Shown here: positions 16,766 to 25,172 of the stretch, piece after piece | Numbering within the stretch: the stretch's first letter is position 1 | Layout of the letters: each line of letters opens with the position of its first letter | Assembly (NCBI GenBank): GCA_910585455.1 | Contig: CAJUEL010000031.1 | Span: 1 to 57,642 of the forward strand | Direction of reading: 5' to 3' | Source of the DNA: an uncultured Eisenbergiella sp. | GTDB taxonomy: Bacteria; Bacillota; Clostridia; Lachnospirales; Lachnospiraceae | Length of the DNA stretch: 57,642 bases | Position numbers and translations under genes: made by a program | The notes under the pieces: generated by a model | Seen by the model: the letters and a program-made list of their open reading frames with translations, nothing else | What the model was told of the DNA's origin: nothing | Database searches by the model: none

Positions 16766-17332
16766 ATGGAAAAGACTGCTGCACAATCCGTTGGCAAATC
16801 AAAATGGAGCACGTTTGATATGGCGTATATCGGTGTTTTTGCCGTATTGATGGCGATCTGCTCCTGGATTTCGATTCCTACGCTGGTGCCCTTCACCCTG
16901 CAGACCTTTGCCATTTTTGCGGCGTTGGGCGTGCTGGGCGGACGAAGAGGGACCTTTGCCATTGTCGTTTACATTTTGCTGGGAGCGATTGGTGTGCCGG
17001 TGTTTGCGGGCTTCAGTGGGGGCATCGGGATTTTGCTGAGTAATACCGGCGGCTATATCATCGGATTTTTATTTTCCGGACTGCTCTACTGGGGCATCAC
17101 CAAAATTGCGGGAGAGAAGCCTGTTGTCATGATGGTTTCCATGCTGCTTGGGATGGCGGCGTATTATGTTTTCGGAACCGTGTGGTTTATGCAGGTTTAC
17201 GCGAGGCAGACCGGAGCGATCGGGCTTGGGACGGCGCTGGGCTGGTGTGTGATTCCCTTCATCATTCCGGACCTGTGCAAGATGGTTCTGGCACTTGCGT
17301 TTTCAAAGGTTTTAAAGCATCATGTCCGCTAA
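16766..17332 (+). CDS. bioY: biotin transporter BioY (ECF S component)
   Basis: 188-residue integral membrane biotin-binding subunit. Typical BioY features: MAYIGVFAVLMAICSWISIP, then PFTLQTFAIFAALGVLGGRR, and GAIGVPVFAGFSGGIGILL; about six hydrophobic helices. It works alone or with the shared ECF energy-coupling module (EcfA/A'/T), which is not in the window. AAAGGAG about nine bases upstream selects the ATG at 16766. Control by a BirA box immediately upstream strongly supports biotin as ligand. The DUF1284 gene overlaps its 3' end by 11 bases. Confidence 0.95.
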   Translation: MEKTAAQSVGKSKWSTFDMAYIGVFAVLMAICSWISIPTLVPFTLQTFAIFAALGVLGGRRGTFAIVVYILLGAIGVPVFAGFSGGIGILLSNTGGYIIGFLFSGLLYWGITKIAGEKPVVMMVSMLLGMAAYYVFGTVWFMQVYARQTGAIGLGTALGWCVIPFIIPDLCKMVLALAFSKVLKHHVR

Positions 17333-17696
17333 AAAGATTTTTTTGCTGCGGCCTCATCATGGGCTGTGCCTCGGATTTTTTAAAGGATACGGCTACAGCG
17401 ATGCATTCAGCCGGAATATGGCGGCGATGCTGACGCAGCTTAAGGAGGGAGCGGCCGTCAGGCTGGTAAAAGGACAGGATTGCATCTGCAATGCCTGTCC
17501 GAACCGGAATACCGGATGCCCGAACGCGGCGCGCTATGACCAACAGGTTCTTAAGCTGTGCCATCTTGCGTTGGGGCAGGAGCTTTCCTTTTTGGAATTG
17601 GAGCGGCAGGTGCGGGAACGGATTCTCCTTCCCAGGAGGCTGTCCGAAATTTGTGGGGACTGCGAATGGTTTTCTATTTGCGGAAAAGGAGAATAG
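17322..17696 (+). CDS. DUF1284 cysteine-rich protein, probable iron-sulfur binding
   Basis: 124 residues with RPHHGLCLGFFKGYGYS near the N-terminus, the DUF1284 signature, and clustered cysteines CICNACPNRNTGC in the middle and CGDCEWFSICG at the C-terminus, suited to an Fe-S cluster or zinc. Function is unknown. It overlaps bioY by 11 bases, so it is translationally linked to biotin uptake and under the BirA-controlled promoter; whether it takes part in biotin metabolism (for example near BioB-type Fe-S chemistry) is only a guess from context. Confidence 0.8.
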   Translation: MSAKKIFLLRPHHGLCLGFFKGYGYSDAFSRNMAAMLTQLKEGAAVRLVKGQDCICNACPNRNTGCPNAARYDQQVLKLCHLALGQELSFLELERQVRERILLPRRLSEICGDCEWFSICGKGE

Positions 17697-17762
17697 ATGA
17701 TAAGATGGAAGCACGGGAGATCCGGCTTCCATTTTTTATACGAGAGGAAAGGGGGTATCAAA

Positions 17763-19082
17763 ATGTTTGACAGGAAAGTTTATGAAGAGAGGATTGCCTG
17801 GTATAGACAGGCGCGGTTTGGCATGTTCATTCATTGGGGGTTATATGCCATTCCGGCGCGGGGCGAATGGGTGCGTTCCGTGGAAGAAATGCCGGAGGAG
17901 GAATATCTGCCGTTTTTTGACGAATTCGATCCGGTGGATTTTGAGCCGAAGAAATGGGCGAGAGCCGCAAAGCGTGCCGGCATGAAATATGCCGTGCTGA
18001 CGGCGAAGCACCACGAGGGCTTCTGTCTGTTTGACAGCGCATTGACGGATTTCAAATCGACCAACACGAAGGCAGGAAGAGATTTGGTGCGGGAATTTCT
18101 GGACGCTTTCCGGGCGGAGGGCTTAAAGGTGGGGCTTTATTATTCCCTGCTTGACTGGCATCATCCGGACTATCCTCATTACGGGGACAGAAATCATCCG
18201 ATGAGGAATTGCGAAGCGGAGAAGGAAAAGGAAGCCGGACGCGATTTCAACCGATATCTGGAGTATATGCACGGGCAGGTAAAGGAGCTGTGCACGCAGT
18301 ACGGTAAGCTGGATATCATGTGGTTTGATTTTTCCTACAAGGATGACTGTCACGATATGACAGGGGAGACCTGGCAGGCGACGAAGCTGGTGAACATGAT
18401 CCGCAGCTATCAGCCGGACGTGATCATTGACAACCGTCTGGAGGTCAGCGGGGAAGGCTTCGGCTCTTTGGCGACGGAGCATCCCAGCGATTACAGCGGA
18501 GATTTTGTCAGTCCCGAGCAGATCATTCCTCCTAACGGTCTGGTGGACGAAGCCGGGCGGGAGCTGATGTGGGAGGCCTGCATCACGATGAACAACAATT
18601 GGGGCTATTGTGCGAAGGATAAGAACTTTAAACCCGCTTCCATGCTCATCAAAAAGCTGGTGGAATGCGTCAGCAAAAACGGAAACATGCTTTTGAACGT
18701 GGGACCGGATGCGAAGGGGAATATTCCGGCAGAATCGCTGCAGATTCTGGAAGAGATCGGCAGCTGGATGGATAAAAATTCTGCATCCATTTACGGCTGT
18801 AAGGCAAGCGGCCTTGCCAAACCGGAAAACGGCAGGATTACCAGAAACCAAAACCGGCTCTATTATCATATCATGGAAAATGCCATCGGCAGCGTACCGC
18901 TTTATGGAATCCAAAAGGAGCAGGTGCAGGCGATCCGTCTGCTGGCGGACAAGAGCGAGCTTAAGATGCAGGATAACTGGATTGTCAACAACTATCCGGA
19001 TATCGTGTTTGTGGAGGTTTCGAATACACCGTATCTGCCGGATGAAACCGATACGGTAGTGGAAGTTATATATAAAGAATAA
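17763..19082 (+). CDS. GH29-family alpha-L-fucosidase
   Basis: 439-residue glycoside hydrolase that removes alpha-L-fucose from glycans. The N-terminal TIM barrel begins with the GH29 hallmark RFGMFIHWGLYAIPARGEW, then TAKHHEGFCLFDS; the likely nucleophile is Asp189 in DIMWFDFS, in the usual place. A beta-rich C-terminal domain follows from about 345. No signal peptide is seen, so it is probably intracellular and acts on imported oligosaccharides. The ATG at 17763 follows GGAAAGGGGG; an upstream extension to 17697 lacks one. It starts 66 bases after the DUF1284 gene and is closed by a strong terminator. Host-glycan use fits a gut organism. Confidence 0.92.
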   Translation: MFDRKVYEERIAWYRQARFGMFIHWGLYAIPARGEWVRSVEEMPEEEYLPFFDEFDPVDFEPKKWARAAKRAGMKYAVLTAKHHEGFCLFDSALTDFKSTNTKAGRDLVREFLDAFRAEGLKVGLYYSLLDWHHPDYPHYGDRNHPMRNCEAEKEKEAGRDFNRYLEYMHGQVKELCTQYGKLDIMWFDFSYKDDCHDMTGETWQATKLVNMIRSYQPDVIIDNRLEVSGEGFGSLATEHPSDYSGDFVSPEQIIPPNGLVDEAGRELMWEACITMNNNWGYCAKDKNFKPASMLIKKLVECVSKNGNMLLNVGPDAKGNIPAESLQILEEIGSWMDKNSASIYGCKASGLAKPENGRITRNQNRLYYHIMENAIGSVPLYGIQKEQVQAIRLLADKSELKMQDNWIVNNYPDIVFVEVSNTPYLPDETDTVVEVIYKE

Positions 19083-19093
19083 ACAGGCAAAAT

Positions 19094-19135
19094 AATCCCC
19101 CGCTTTCCCGTGACGGCAGGAAAGCGGGGGATTAC
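19094..19135. terminator. strong bidirectional terminator between fucosidase and rpsT
   Basis: 16-bp perfect arms beginning TAATCCCCCGCTTTCC (19094-19109) and pairing with 19120-19135, ten-base loop. On the plus strand CTTTT follows. It stands between convergent genes, with A-rich DNA on the left giving T residues for the minus strand. Confidence 0.9.
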
Positions 19136-19147
19136 TTTTATGTGTAT

Positions 19148-19411
19148 TTACGCCATTTCGTTGACAGCCTTTGCAAGGCGGGATACCTTCCTCGAAGCGG
19201 TGTTCTTATGGTATACACCCTTCGAAGCAGCCTTATCGATCGTAGCGGTCGCAGCGATCAGCGCGGCTTTGGCAGCCTCCTTGTCATTGGCCTCAATAGC
19301 GGCGTGAACCTTCTTGAATGCAGTCTTCACGGATGACTTGATTGCCTTGTTGCGGGCAGCTCTGGTTTCGTTGACCAGAATTCTCTTCTTAGCGGATTTG
19401 ATATTTGCCAC
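19148..19411 (-). CDS. rpsT: 30S ribosomal protein S20
   Basis: 87-residue basic, alanine/lysine-rich helical protein that binds 16S rRNA early in 30S assembly. It begins (M)ANIKSAKKRILVNETRAARN and ends KVSRLAKAVNEMA, as S20 does. The start is GTG at 19411, with AATGGAGG upstream; the longer frame back to 19459 has no ribosome binding site. Transcribed on the minus strand from the promoter at 19530-19502, with a leader of about 80 bases. The rpsT-gpr-spoIIP neighbourhood is usual in Clostridia. Confidence 0.97.
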   Translation of the reverse strand: MANIKSAKKRILVNETRAARNKAIKSSVKTAFKKVHAAIEANDKEAAKAALIAATATIDKAASKGVYHKNTASRKVSRLAKAVNEMA

Positions 19412-19501
19412 GATATTACCTCCATTAAATTTAGCGATTCGTATTTGGAAATGTTCCATTAAATCCGGACACGGACGTTCTAATGGTAAACATACAATTG
19501 T

Positions 19502-19530
19502 ATTCTAGGGGATGAAAACTGTTCTGTCAA
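19502..19530 (-). promoter_or_regulatory. sigma-A promoter of rpsT
   Basis: On the minus strand TTGACA (19530-19525), 17 bases, TAGAAT (19507-19502): a strong promoter as expected for a ribosomal protein gene. Confidence 0.85.
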
Positions 19531-19630
19531 TACATATTTCACTTTTTTTTGCAAAAAATAACTCAAAAACAATAGCGAAGCTGTTTGCATATGGTAAGGT
19601 AAGGGCAGTGAAAGGAGCGGGAGAGGAAGG

Positions 19631-20539
19631 ATGAGCAGTTTTACGGTGCGGACCGATCTGGCGCTGGAGGACAGGGAACGGATTGAAGAGGGCAACAGAG
19701 AAATCAGAGGCGTTATCCTGGAGGAAGAGGAAAAAGAAAAAACCGGCATTCACATCACGCGTGTGGTGATTGAGACAAAAAACGGCGCAAAGATCATGGG
19801 CAAGCCGATCGGCACTTATATTACGCTGGAAGCGCCGGCGATGACGGAACAGGATGAGGGGTATCACAGGGAGGTTTCCCTGGAGCTTGCGCGGCAGTTA
19901 AAAAATGTGATGCCCGGAGACGGACGGGAGCAATCCGTTTTAGTCGTGGGGCTGGGCAACCGGGACGTGACGGCGGACGCGCTGGGCCCCAATGTGGTGG
20001 ACCATCTTTTTGTGAACAGGCATGTGGTGATGGAATACGGCAAGGCGGCATATGAAAAGAAAAAAATGCATCTTGTCAGCTGTATTGTGCCGGGAGTCAT
20101 GGCAAAAACCGGGATGGAGAGCGCGGAGATCGTGCACGGCGTGGTAAAGGAGACAAAACCGGATTTTTTGATTGTGGTGGATGCGCTGGCGGCGCGCAGC
20201 ACCCGCCGGTTAAACCGGACGATTCAGGTGACGACCTCCGGCATCCATCCAGGCTCCGGCGTGGGAAACCACAGAAGCGCGCTGACGAAGGAATCCCTGG
20301 GCGTTCCTGTGATCGCGATCGGCGTTCCCACCGTTGTGGATGCGGCAACGATCGTGGGAGATGCGCTGGAACGGCTGGAGAAGGAGAACGGGGTACAGAT
20401 GATTTTGACGCGTGACCATCCGCAGGCATTATCCGAACTGAACAATATGTATGTGACCAGCAAGGACATTGACGCGACGATCCGGCTGCTGGGTTTTACG
20501 GTTTCAGAGGGGATCAATATCGCACTGGAGATGGAATAA
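19631..20539 (+). CDS. gpr: germination protease GPR
   Basis: Aspartic-type endoprotease that degrades small acid-soluble spore proteins during germination. 302 residues, starting MSSFTVRTDLALEDRERIEE, with a short N-terminal propeptide region followed by the conserved core (VLVVGLGNRDVTADALGP and IVVDALAARSTRRLNRTIQ). GAAAGGAGCGGGAGAGGAAGG precedes the start in a purine-rich stretch of up to 20 bases. Divergent from rpsT and followed by spoIIP. The gene is expected to be read by forespore sigma factors, but I could not find a convincing sigma-F/G promoter. Shows that the organism forms spores. Confidence 0.95.
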   Translation: MSSFTVRTDLALEDRERIEEGNREIRGVILEEEEKEKTGIHITRVVIETKNGAKIMGKPIGTYITLEAPAMTEQDEGYHREVSLELARQLKNVMPGDGREQSVLVVGLGNRDVTADALGPNVVDHLFVNRHVVMEYGKAAYEKKKMHLVSCIVPGVMAKTGMESAEIVHGVVKETKPDFLIVVDALAARSTRRLNRTIQVTTSGIHPGSGVGNHRSALTKESLGVPVIAIGVPTVVDAATIVGDALERLEKENGVQMILTRDHPQALSELNNMYVTSKDIDATIRLLGFTVSEGINIALEME

Positions 20540-20567
20540 GCCAGGGCATGGACGCATATATTTTTCC

Positions 20568-21941
20568 ATGGGAAAAAAGGATGGATCAAAAAAGCTTTTA
20601 TATCGGATCGCCACAGTGCTTTTGGCAGTTTTGATCGTTACGCTTTCCGCGCCCAAAAAGGAGGAGGAAAACAGCATTGGCTGGCTGGTGCTGGGACAGG
20701 TGGAGGACAGTATGCTCTCCCTCTTAAGCCCGGCGCTTTCTTTTGCCCGGAACGCAGAATATACGGGAATCTGGAAGCTGGTGACGCAGAACTTTCCGAT
20801 TCTCACTTTATATGGAAGAAACGAGCCGATCAGTCTGCAGACAGAAAGCAGGGAAACCTGGGAGGAGATCATCCGTGCGGAGGGGCGGGACGAATACAGC
20901 GACAGCCTGACGGAGGGAGAGCTAAGAAGGCCCCGGACATCAGAAGGAAGGGTTTTGGTAGAGGATGAGCTTGCCCGGCTGGTACAGCAGGAAAACGGAC
21001 AGAAGCAGGCAGATGAGGCAGAAACGAAAACAAAGGAGGATAAAAAGAAGGAAGCAGATGTGCCAAAAGAGGATGGCGGCGAGCCGGATGGCAACGGGGA
21101 AAAGGAGCAGGCAGCAGAGCTTGCCAGGGCCCTGGAAACAGGAAAGGTGGAAACCTATCAATGGGATTTTTATAAAAAATATGATTCGCTGGTGAAAGAG
21201 TTTTATGCGGTGGACGCTTCCACGGTCATCGACAGCAGTCAGTTGAATCTGGACGCGCTGCTGACGAGGGATCTTTCCATCCGGAAAAGGGAGGATGATC
21301 AGCCGCAGATTCTGATTTATCACACCCATTCCCAGGAGGACTTCGTCAATTCGAAGGAAGGGGATATGAATACGACGATCATGGGCGTGGGAGAAGTGCT
21401 GACACAGATTTTGGAGGAGCAGTACGGCTATCGCGTTCTGCATCATCTGGGACAGTATGATGTGGAAAACCGGGATTATGCCTATAACAATTCCCTTCCC
21501 GCGCTGGAGCAGCTTTTGCAGGAAAACCCCAGCATCGAGGTGGTGATCGATCTGCACCGGGATGAGGTGGCGGCGGACCGGAAGCTGGTGACGGAAATTG
21601 AAGGGCGGCAAACCGCGATGTTCATGTTTTTTAACGGGCTGTCACGCACCAGAAAGCACGGAGATATCGAGTATCTTCCCAATGAAAATATTGCGGATAA
21701 TCTCGCCTTTTCCTTTCAGATGCAGACGCTGTGCAATGAGTATTATCCGGGATTGACCCGGCGGATCTATTTAAAGGGCTATCGTTATAACATGCATTTG
21801 CGGGCGCGGTATCTGCTCATCGAGATGGGAGCGCAGACGAATACATATCAGGAGTGCTACAACGCCTGTATTCCCCTGGCACGGATTCTGGACATGGAGC
21901 TGTCCGGCGCAGATTTTGGATACGACAGTCAGGAACGGTAA
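20568..21941 (+). CDS. spoIIP: stage II sporulation protein P
   Basis: Membrane-anchored peptidoglycan amidase/endopeptidase of the SpoIID-SpoIIM-SpoIIP engulfment machine in the mother cell. 457 residues: N-terminal anchor RIATVLLAVLIVTLSAP (about 12-28), a charged Glu/Lys-rich linker (about 120-195), and the catalytic C-terminal domain with ILIYHTHSQEDF, VVIDLHRDEV and LIEMGAQTNT, matching the family's zinc-binding His/Glu set. The ATG at 20568 is 28 bases after gpr and has only a weak AGGG upstream; the frame extends back inside gpr, which is not credible as coding. Confidence 0.93.
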   Translation: MGKKDGSKKLLYRIATVLLAVLIVTLSAPKKEEENSIGWLVLGQVEDSMLSLLSPALSFARNAEYTGIWKLVTQNFPILTLYGRNEPISLQTESRETWEEIIRAEGRDEYSDSLTEGELRRPRTSEGRVLVEDELARLVQQENGQKQADEAETKTKEDKKKEADVPKEDGGEPDGNGEKEQAAELARALETGKVETYQWDFYKKYDSLVKEFYAVDASTVIDSSQLNLDALLTRDLSIRKREDDQPQILIYHTHSQEDFVNSKEGDMNTTIMGVGEVLTQILEEQYGYRVLHHLGQYDVENRDYAYNNSLPALEQLLQENPSIEVVIDLHRDEVAADRKLVTEIEGRQTAMFMFFNGLSRTRKHGDIEYLPNENIADNLAFSFQMQTLCNEYYPGLTRRIYLKGYRYNMHLRARYLLIEMGAQTNTYQECYNACIPLARILDMELSGADFGYDSQER

Positions 21942-21968
21942 AAGAAAGCAGATTTAGATAAATTTTAC

Positions 21969-21997
21969 TTTTCGCCATACCAAATCTGTGCTATACT
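21969..21997 (+). promoter_or_regulatory. probable pyrH promoter
   Basis: Extended -10 TGCTATACT (21989-21997); the -35 region at 17-base spacing (21969-21974, TTTTCG) is weak. It would head the pyrH-frr-uppS-cdsA-dxr-rseP run. Confidence 0.55.
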
Positions 21998-22076
21998 GTT
22001 GCAAAAGAGTGTGGCAGGCGGCAGGCGTATCAGAGGAAGCCAGACGGCTGTGCGTGCCCAGGGGATGAGGTGCAGG

Positions 22077-22772
22077 ATGAAACGAGTATTGCTGAAGTTA
22101 AGCGGGGAAGCGCTGGCAGGTGAGAAAAAGCATGGCTTTGACGAGCCGACGGTCAGGGCGGTGGCGGTTCAGGTAAAGGCGTTGGTGGACGCGGGCGTGC
22201 AGGTCGGCATCGTGATCGGCGGCGGCAATTTCTGGCGGGGCAGAACCAGCGAGAACATAGACCGGACGAAGGCGGACCAGATCGGAATGCTGGCGACGGT
22301 GATGAACTGTATTTATGTGTCCGAGATATTCCGTTCTGCAGGGATGATGACGAATATTCTGACGCCCTTTGAATGCGGCTCCTTTACAAAGCTTTTTTCC
22401 AAGGACCGGGCGAACAAATATTTTGAAAAGGGAATGGTGGTCTTTTTTGCGGGAGGGACCGGGCATCCCTATTTTTCCACGGATACGGGCGTGGTGCTTC
22501 GGGCGATTGAGGTGGAAGCGGAGGTGATTCTGCTCGCCAAGGCGGTGGACGGCGTCTATGATGACGATCCCAGGACCAATCCGGCGGCGAAGAAATATGA
22601 CGAGGTTTCCATCCAGGAGGTCATCGATAAGAACCTGCAGGTTGTGGACATGACGGCTTCCATTCTGGCGCGGGACAACCGGATGCCCATGTGGGTATTC
22701 GGGCTGAATGAGCCGGACAGCATCGTCAATGCCGTAAACGGAAAATTTTCCGGAACAAGGGTGACAGTGTAG
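22077..22772 (+). CDS. pyrH: UMP kinase
   Basis: Phosphorylates UMP to UDP with ATP; a hexameric amino-acid-kinase-fold enzyme typical of bacteria. 231 residues with KRVLLKLSGEALAG, GIVIGGGNFWRGR, the UMP-binding FFAGGTGHPYFSTDT and the C-terminal GLNEPDSIVNAVNG. The ATG at 22077 is preferred to 22065 and to the frame start at 21999 because KRVLLKLSGEAL is the usual N-terminus and GAGGTG is suitably spaced. First gene of the conserved pyrH-frr-uppS-cdsA-dxr-rseP run; the rpsB and tsf genes that usually precede it are replaced by gpr-spoIIP. Confidence 0.96.
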   Translation: MKRVLLKLSGEALAGEKKHGFDEPTVRAVAVQVKALVDAGVQVGIVIGGGNFWRGRTSENIDRTKADQIGMLATVMNCIYVSEIFRSAGMMTNILTPFECGSFTKLFSKDRANKYFEKGMVVFFAGGTGHPYFSTDTGVVLRAIEVEAEVILLAKAVDGVYDDDPRTNPAAKKYDEVSIQEVIDKNLQVVDMTASILARDNRMPMWVFGLNEPDSIVNAVNGKFSGTRVTV

Positions 22773-22833
22773 GCAATTATGCGACTGCAAAGCAACAGGA
22801 CAGTGACATGAGTTGATAAAAGGGAGGTCAAAA

Positions 22834-23385
22834 ATGGACGAGAGATTACAGCAGTTTGAGACAAAGATGCAAAAGGCGTACGCTTTTCTGGAAGGGGATT
22901 ATCAGGCGATCCGCGCAGGGCGCGCAAACCCGCACGTGCTGGACAGAATCCGGGTGGATTATTACGGAACCCCCACCCCCATTCAGCAGGTTGGCAACAT
23001 CACGGTTCCGGAACCCAGAATGATTCAGATCGCTCCCTGGGAGAAGAGCCTGATCAAGGCGATTGAGAAAGCGATTATGGCTTCCGATGTGGGAATCACC
23101 CCCTCCAATGACGGCAATGTGATCCGTCTCGTTTTCCCGGAGGTGACGGAGGAGCGCAGAAAGGCGCTGGTCAAGGATGTGAAGAAGAAGGGGGAAGAGG
23201 CGAAGGTCGCCATCCGCAATATCCGCAGGGACGGCAACGACTTTTTAAAGAAGCTGGGCAAGGAGGATGTTTCCGAGGACGAGATCAAGGAGCTCGAGGG
23301 CAAGCTGCAGAAGCTGACGGACAAGTACAGCAAGGATGTGGATAAGCTTGTGGAGACGAAGTCCCAGGAGATCATGACGGTTTAA
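22834..23385 (+). CDS. frr: ribosome recycling factor
   Basis: Splits post-termination ribosomes with EF-G. 183 residues with the RRF hallmarks RAGRANPHVLDRIRVDYYGT, IQQVGNITVPEPRMI and LVFPEVTEERRKALVK, and the long C-terminal helix of domain I. GGGAGGT eight bases upstream fixes the ATG at 22834. Follows pyrH by 61 bases in the standard order. Confidence 0.97.
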   Translation: MDERLQQFETKMQKAYAFLEGDYQAIRAGRANPHVLDRIRVDYYGTPTPIQQVGNITVPEPRMIQIAPWEKSLIKAIEKAIMASDVGITPSNDGNVIRLVFPEVTEERRKALVKDVKKKGEEAKVAIRNIRRDGNDFLKKLGKEDVSEDEIKELEGKLQKLTDKYSKDVDKLVETKSQEIMTV

Positions 23386-23427
23386 AAGGATGAGGAACGG
23401 CCTGCCATGGCCGGACCGTAAAAGAGG

Positions 23428-23464
23428 GGCAGACACAAGGGGCGGCAGCATCGTTGTGTCTGCC
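23428..23464 (+). other. hairpin in the frr-uppS gap
   Basis: Perfect 11-bp arms GGCAGACACAA (23428-23438) and TTGTGTCTGCC (23454-23464) around a 15-base loop. No T-run follows, so it is not a clear terminator. It lies in an unusually long gap (233 bases) for this operon; the rest of the gap is GC-rich with no open frame that looks coding. Could affect mRNA processing or stability. Confidence 0.5.
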
Positions 23465-23618
23465 TTGTCGGGTATCACGCAAAAATGCGTTGCCTGTAGA
23501 CGTGCGCATTCCACAGAGGGGCTGTCGCAGCGCAGATGGCAGCTGCGATTGCCGCCTGCGATGAAACGGCTGCCCGGGCAAAAAAGGCGGATACCACAGA
23601 ACAAGGGGGAAAAAACGT

Positions 23619-24326
23619 ATGAATGTGCCAAATCATGTAGCGATCATTCTGGATGGGAACGGACGCTGGGCGAAGGCGAAGGGAATGCCGAGAAATTACG
23701 GGCATGTGCAGGGCGCCAAGACTGTGGAAACCATTTGTGAGGAAGCCTACAGGATGGGAATCCAATATCTGACAGTCTACGCCTTTTCCACGGAAAACTG
23801 GAACCGGCCGGCGGATGAGGTGAACGCCCTGATGGGGCTTCTGCGCAATTATATGAAGACCTGCTTAAAGACTGCGGCAAAGAACAATATGTGCGTCCGT
23901 GTGATCGGGGAAAAGAGCCGCCTGGACGAGGATATCCGCAGCAGGATCGCAGAGCTGGAAAAGGCTACGGTGCACAACACGGGACTGCACTTCCAGATTG
24001 CCATCAATTACGGAGGCAGGGACGAAATCTGCCGTGCGTTTCAGAAAATTGCGGAAAAGGTTGAGAAGGGCGCGCTTGCACCAGCGCAGATTACGGAAGG
24101 AGCAATCAGCGATTGTCTGGATACTGCCGGGATACCGGATCCGGATCTGCTGATCCGGACCTGCAACGAGCAGCGGATATCCAATTTTCTGCTCTGGCAG
24201 CTGGCCTATACGGAATTTTACTTCACGGATGTGGCATGGCCGGATTTTTCAAAGGAAGAATTGGTCAAAGCCGTGGAAGCATATAATCATAGGGACAGAA
24301 GATATGGTCTTTTGAAGGAGGAATGA
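23619..24326 (+). CDS. uppS: undecaprenyl diphosphate synthase
   Basis: cis-Prenyltransferase that makes the C55 lipid carrier precursor for peptidoglycan from farnesyl and isopentenyl diphosphate. 235 residues starting MNVPNHVAIILDGNGRWAKA, with catalytic Asp12; TVYAFSTENWNRP and the C-terminal LLIRTCNEQRISNFLLWQLA (family form RTxGExRxSNFLLWQ; here CNEQ replaces the usual GGE-type residues) are present. AAGGGGGAAAA precedes the start. Uses isoprenoid units made by Dxr and IspG, both encoded in this window; cdsA follows directly. Confidence 0.95.
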   Translation: MNVPNHVAIILDGNGRWAKAKGMPRNYGHVQGAKTVETICEEAYRMGIQYLTVYAFSTENWNRPADEVNALMGLLRNYMKTCLKTAAKNNMCVRVIGEKSRLDEDIRSRIAELEKATVHNTGLHFQIAINYGGRDEICRAFQKIAEKVEKGALAPAQITEGAISDCLDTAGIPDPDLLIRTCNEQRISNFLLWQLAYTEFYFTDVAWPDFSKEELVKAVEAYNHRDRRYGLLKEE

Positions 24327-24327
24327 T

Positions 24328-25155
24328 ATGTTCTGGGTGAGATTGGGGAGCAGTGCGGTGCTGGTGGTGCTGGCTCTTGTGTTTTTGATTGCAGGAGGCA
24401 ACCTTTTGGGCGCGGTAACTGCCACGCTTTCCGTGGTAGCCTTCCGGGAGCTGATGCACGCATGCCGGACAGAGCGGGATGGAAAAGCGGGAGCGCTGGA
24501 ATATGTGGGCTATGCCGGGATTTTTCTGTACTATCTGTCCATGATGCTGACAAAGGATTTTTCTTTGGGCATGGGCTGTCTGGTGCTGTTGTTTTTAGCG
24601 GAGATGTTTGTGTACGTGTTTCGCTTTCCGCATTATCGTGCCATGCAGGTGATGACCACGTTTTTTTGCGCGTTTTATCCGGCGGTGCTGTTCTCCTTCG
24701 TATATCTGACCAGACAGCTTTCTCATGGCGTTTATCTGGTGTGGATGATTTTTATCAGCTCCTGGATTTGTGACACCTGCGCTTACCTGACGGGCATGGC
24801 GATCGGAAAGCATAAGCTCGCGCCGGTTTTAAGCCCGAAGAAGTCTGTGGAGGGCGCGGTCGGCGGCGTTTTGGGCTCCGCTCTTGTGGGAGCGTTGTTT
24901 GCGTGGCTATTTTTGTTTCCGGCTACCGGCAAGACCGCCGTCATAGGACTGGTGGCGATCATCGGCGCGGCGGGCGCGGTGATTTCCCAGGTGGGAGATC
25001 TGGCGGCTTCCGCCATAAAAAGAAACCATGAAATCAAAGATTATGGAAAGCTCATCCCCGGGCATGGCGGCATTATGGACCGGTTCGACAGCGTGCTTTT
25101 CACGGCGCCGGTCATTTACTATCTGTCTGTCCTGCTTTTGCAGGTCGGATACTGA
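24328..25155 (+). CDS. cdsA: phosphatidate cytidylyltransferase
   Basis: Membrane enzyme that makes CDP-diacylglycerol from phosphatidic acid and CTP. 275 residues, about seven to eight hydrophobic helices, and the CDP-DAG synthase signature near the C-terminus, beginning SQVGDLAASAIKRNHEIKD and continuing to GGIMDRFDS. The start is one base after the uppS stop, with AAGGAGGAATG inside the end of uppS acting as ribosome binding site, so translation is coupled. Confidence 0.95.
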   Translation: MFWVRLGSSAVLVVLALVFLIAGGNLLGAVTATLSVVAFRELMHACRTERDGKAGALEYVGYAGIFLYYLSMMLTKDFSLGMGCLVLLFLAEMFVYVFRFPHYRAMQVMTTFFCAFYPAVLFSFVYLTRQLSHGVYLVWMIFISSWICDTCAYLTGMAIGKHKLAPVLSPKKSVEGAVGGVLGSALVGALFAWLFLFPATGKTAVIGLVAIIGAAGAVISQVGDLAASAIKRNHEIKDYGKLIPGHGGIMDRFDSVLFTAPVIYYLSVLLLQVGY

Positions 25156-25172
25156 GTGTGGAGAAGATTCAT

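Noticed and set aside
19535..19630. Sigma-G promoter for gpr
   Set aside because: A GCATA-like stretch occurs, but no matching -10 (CATACTA-like) stands at the right distance.
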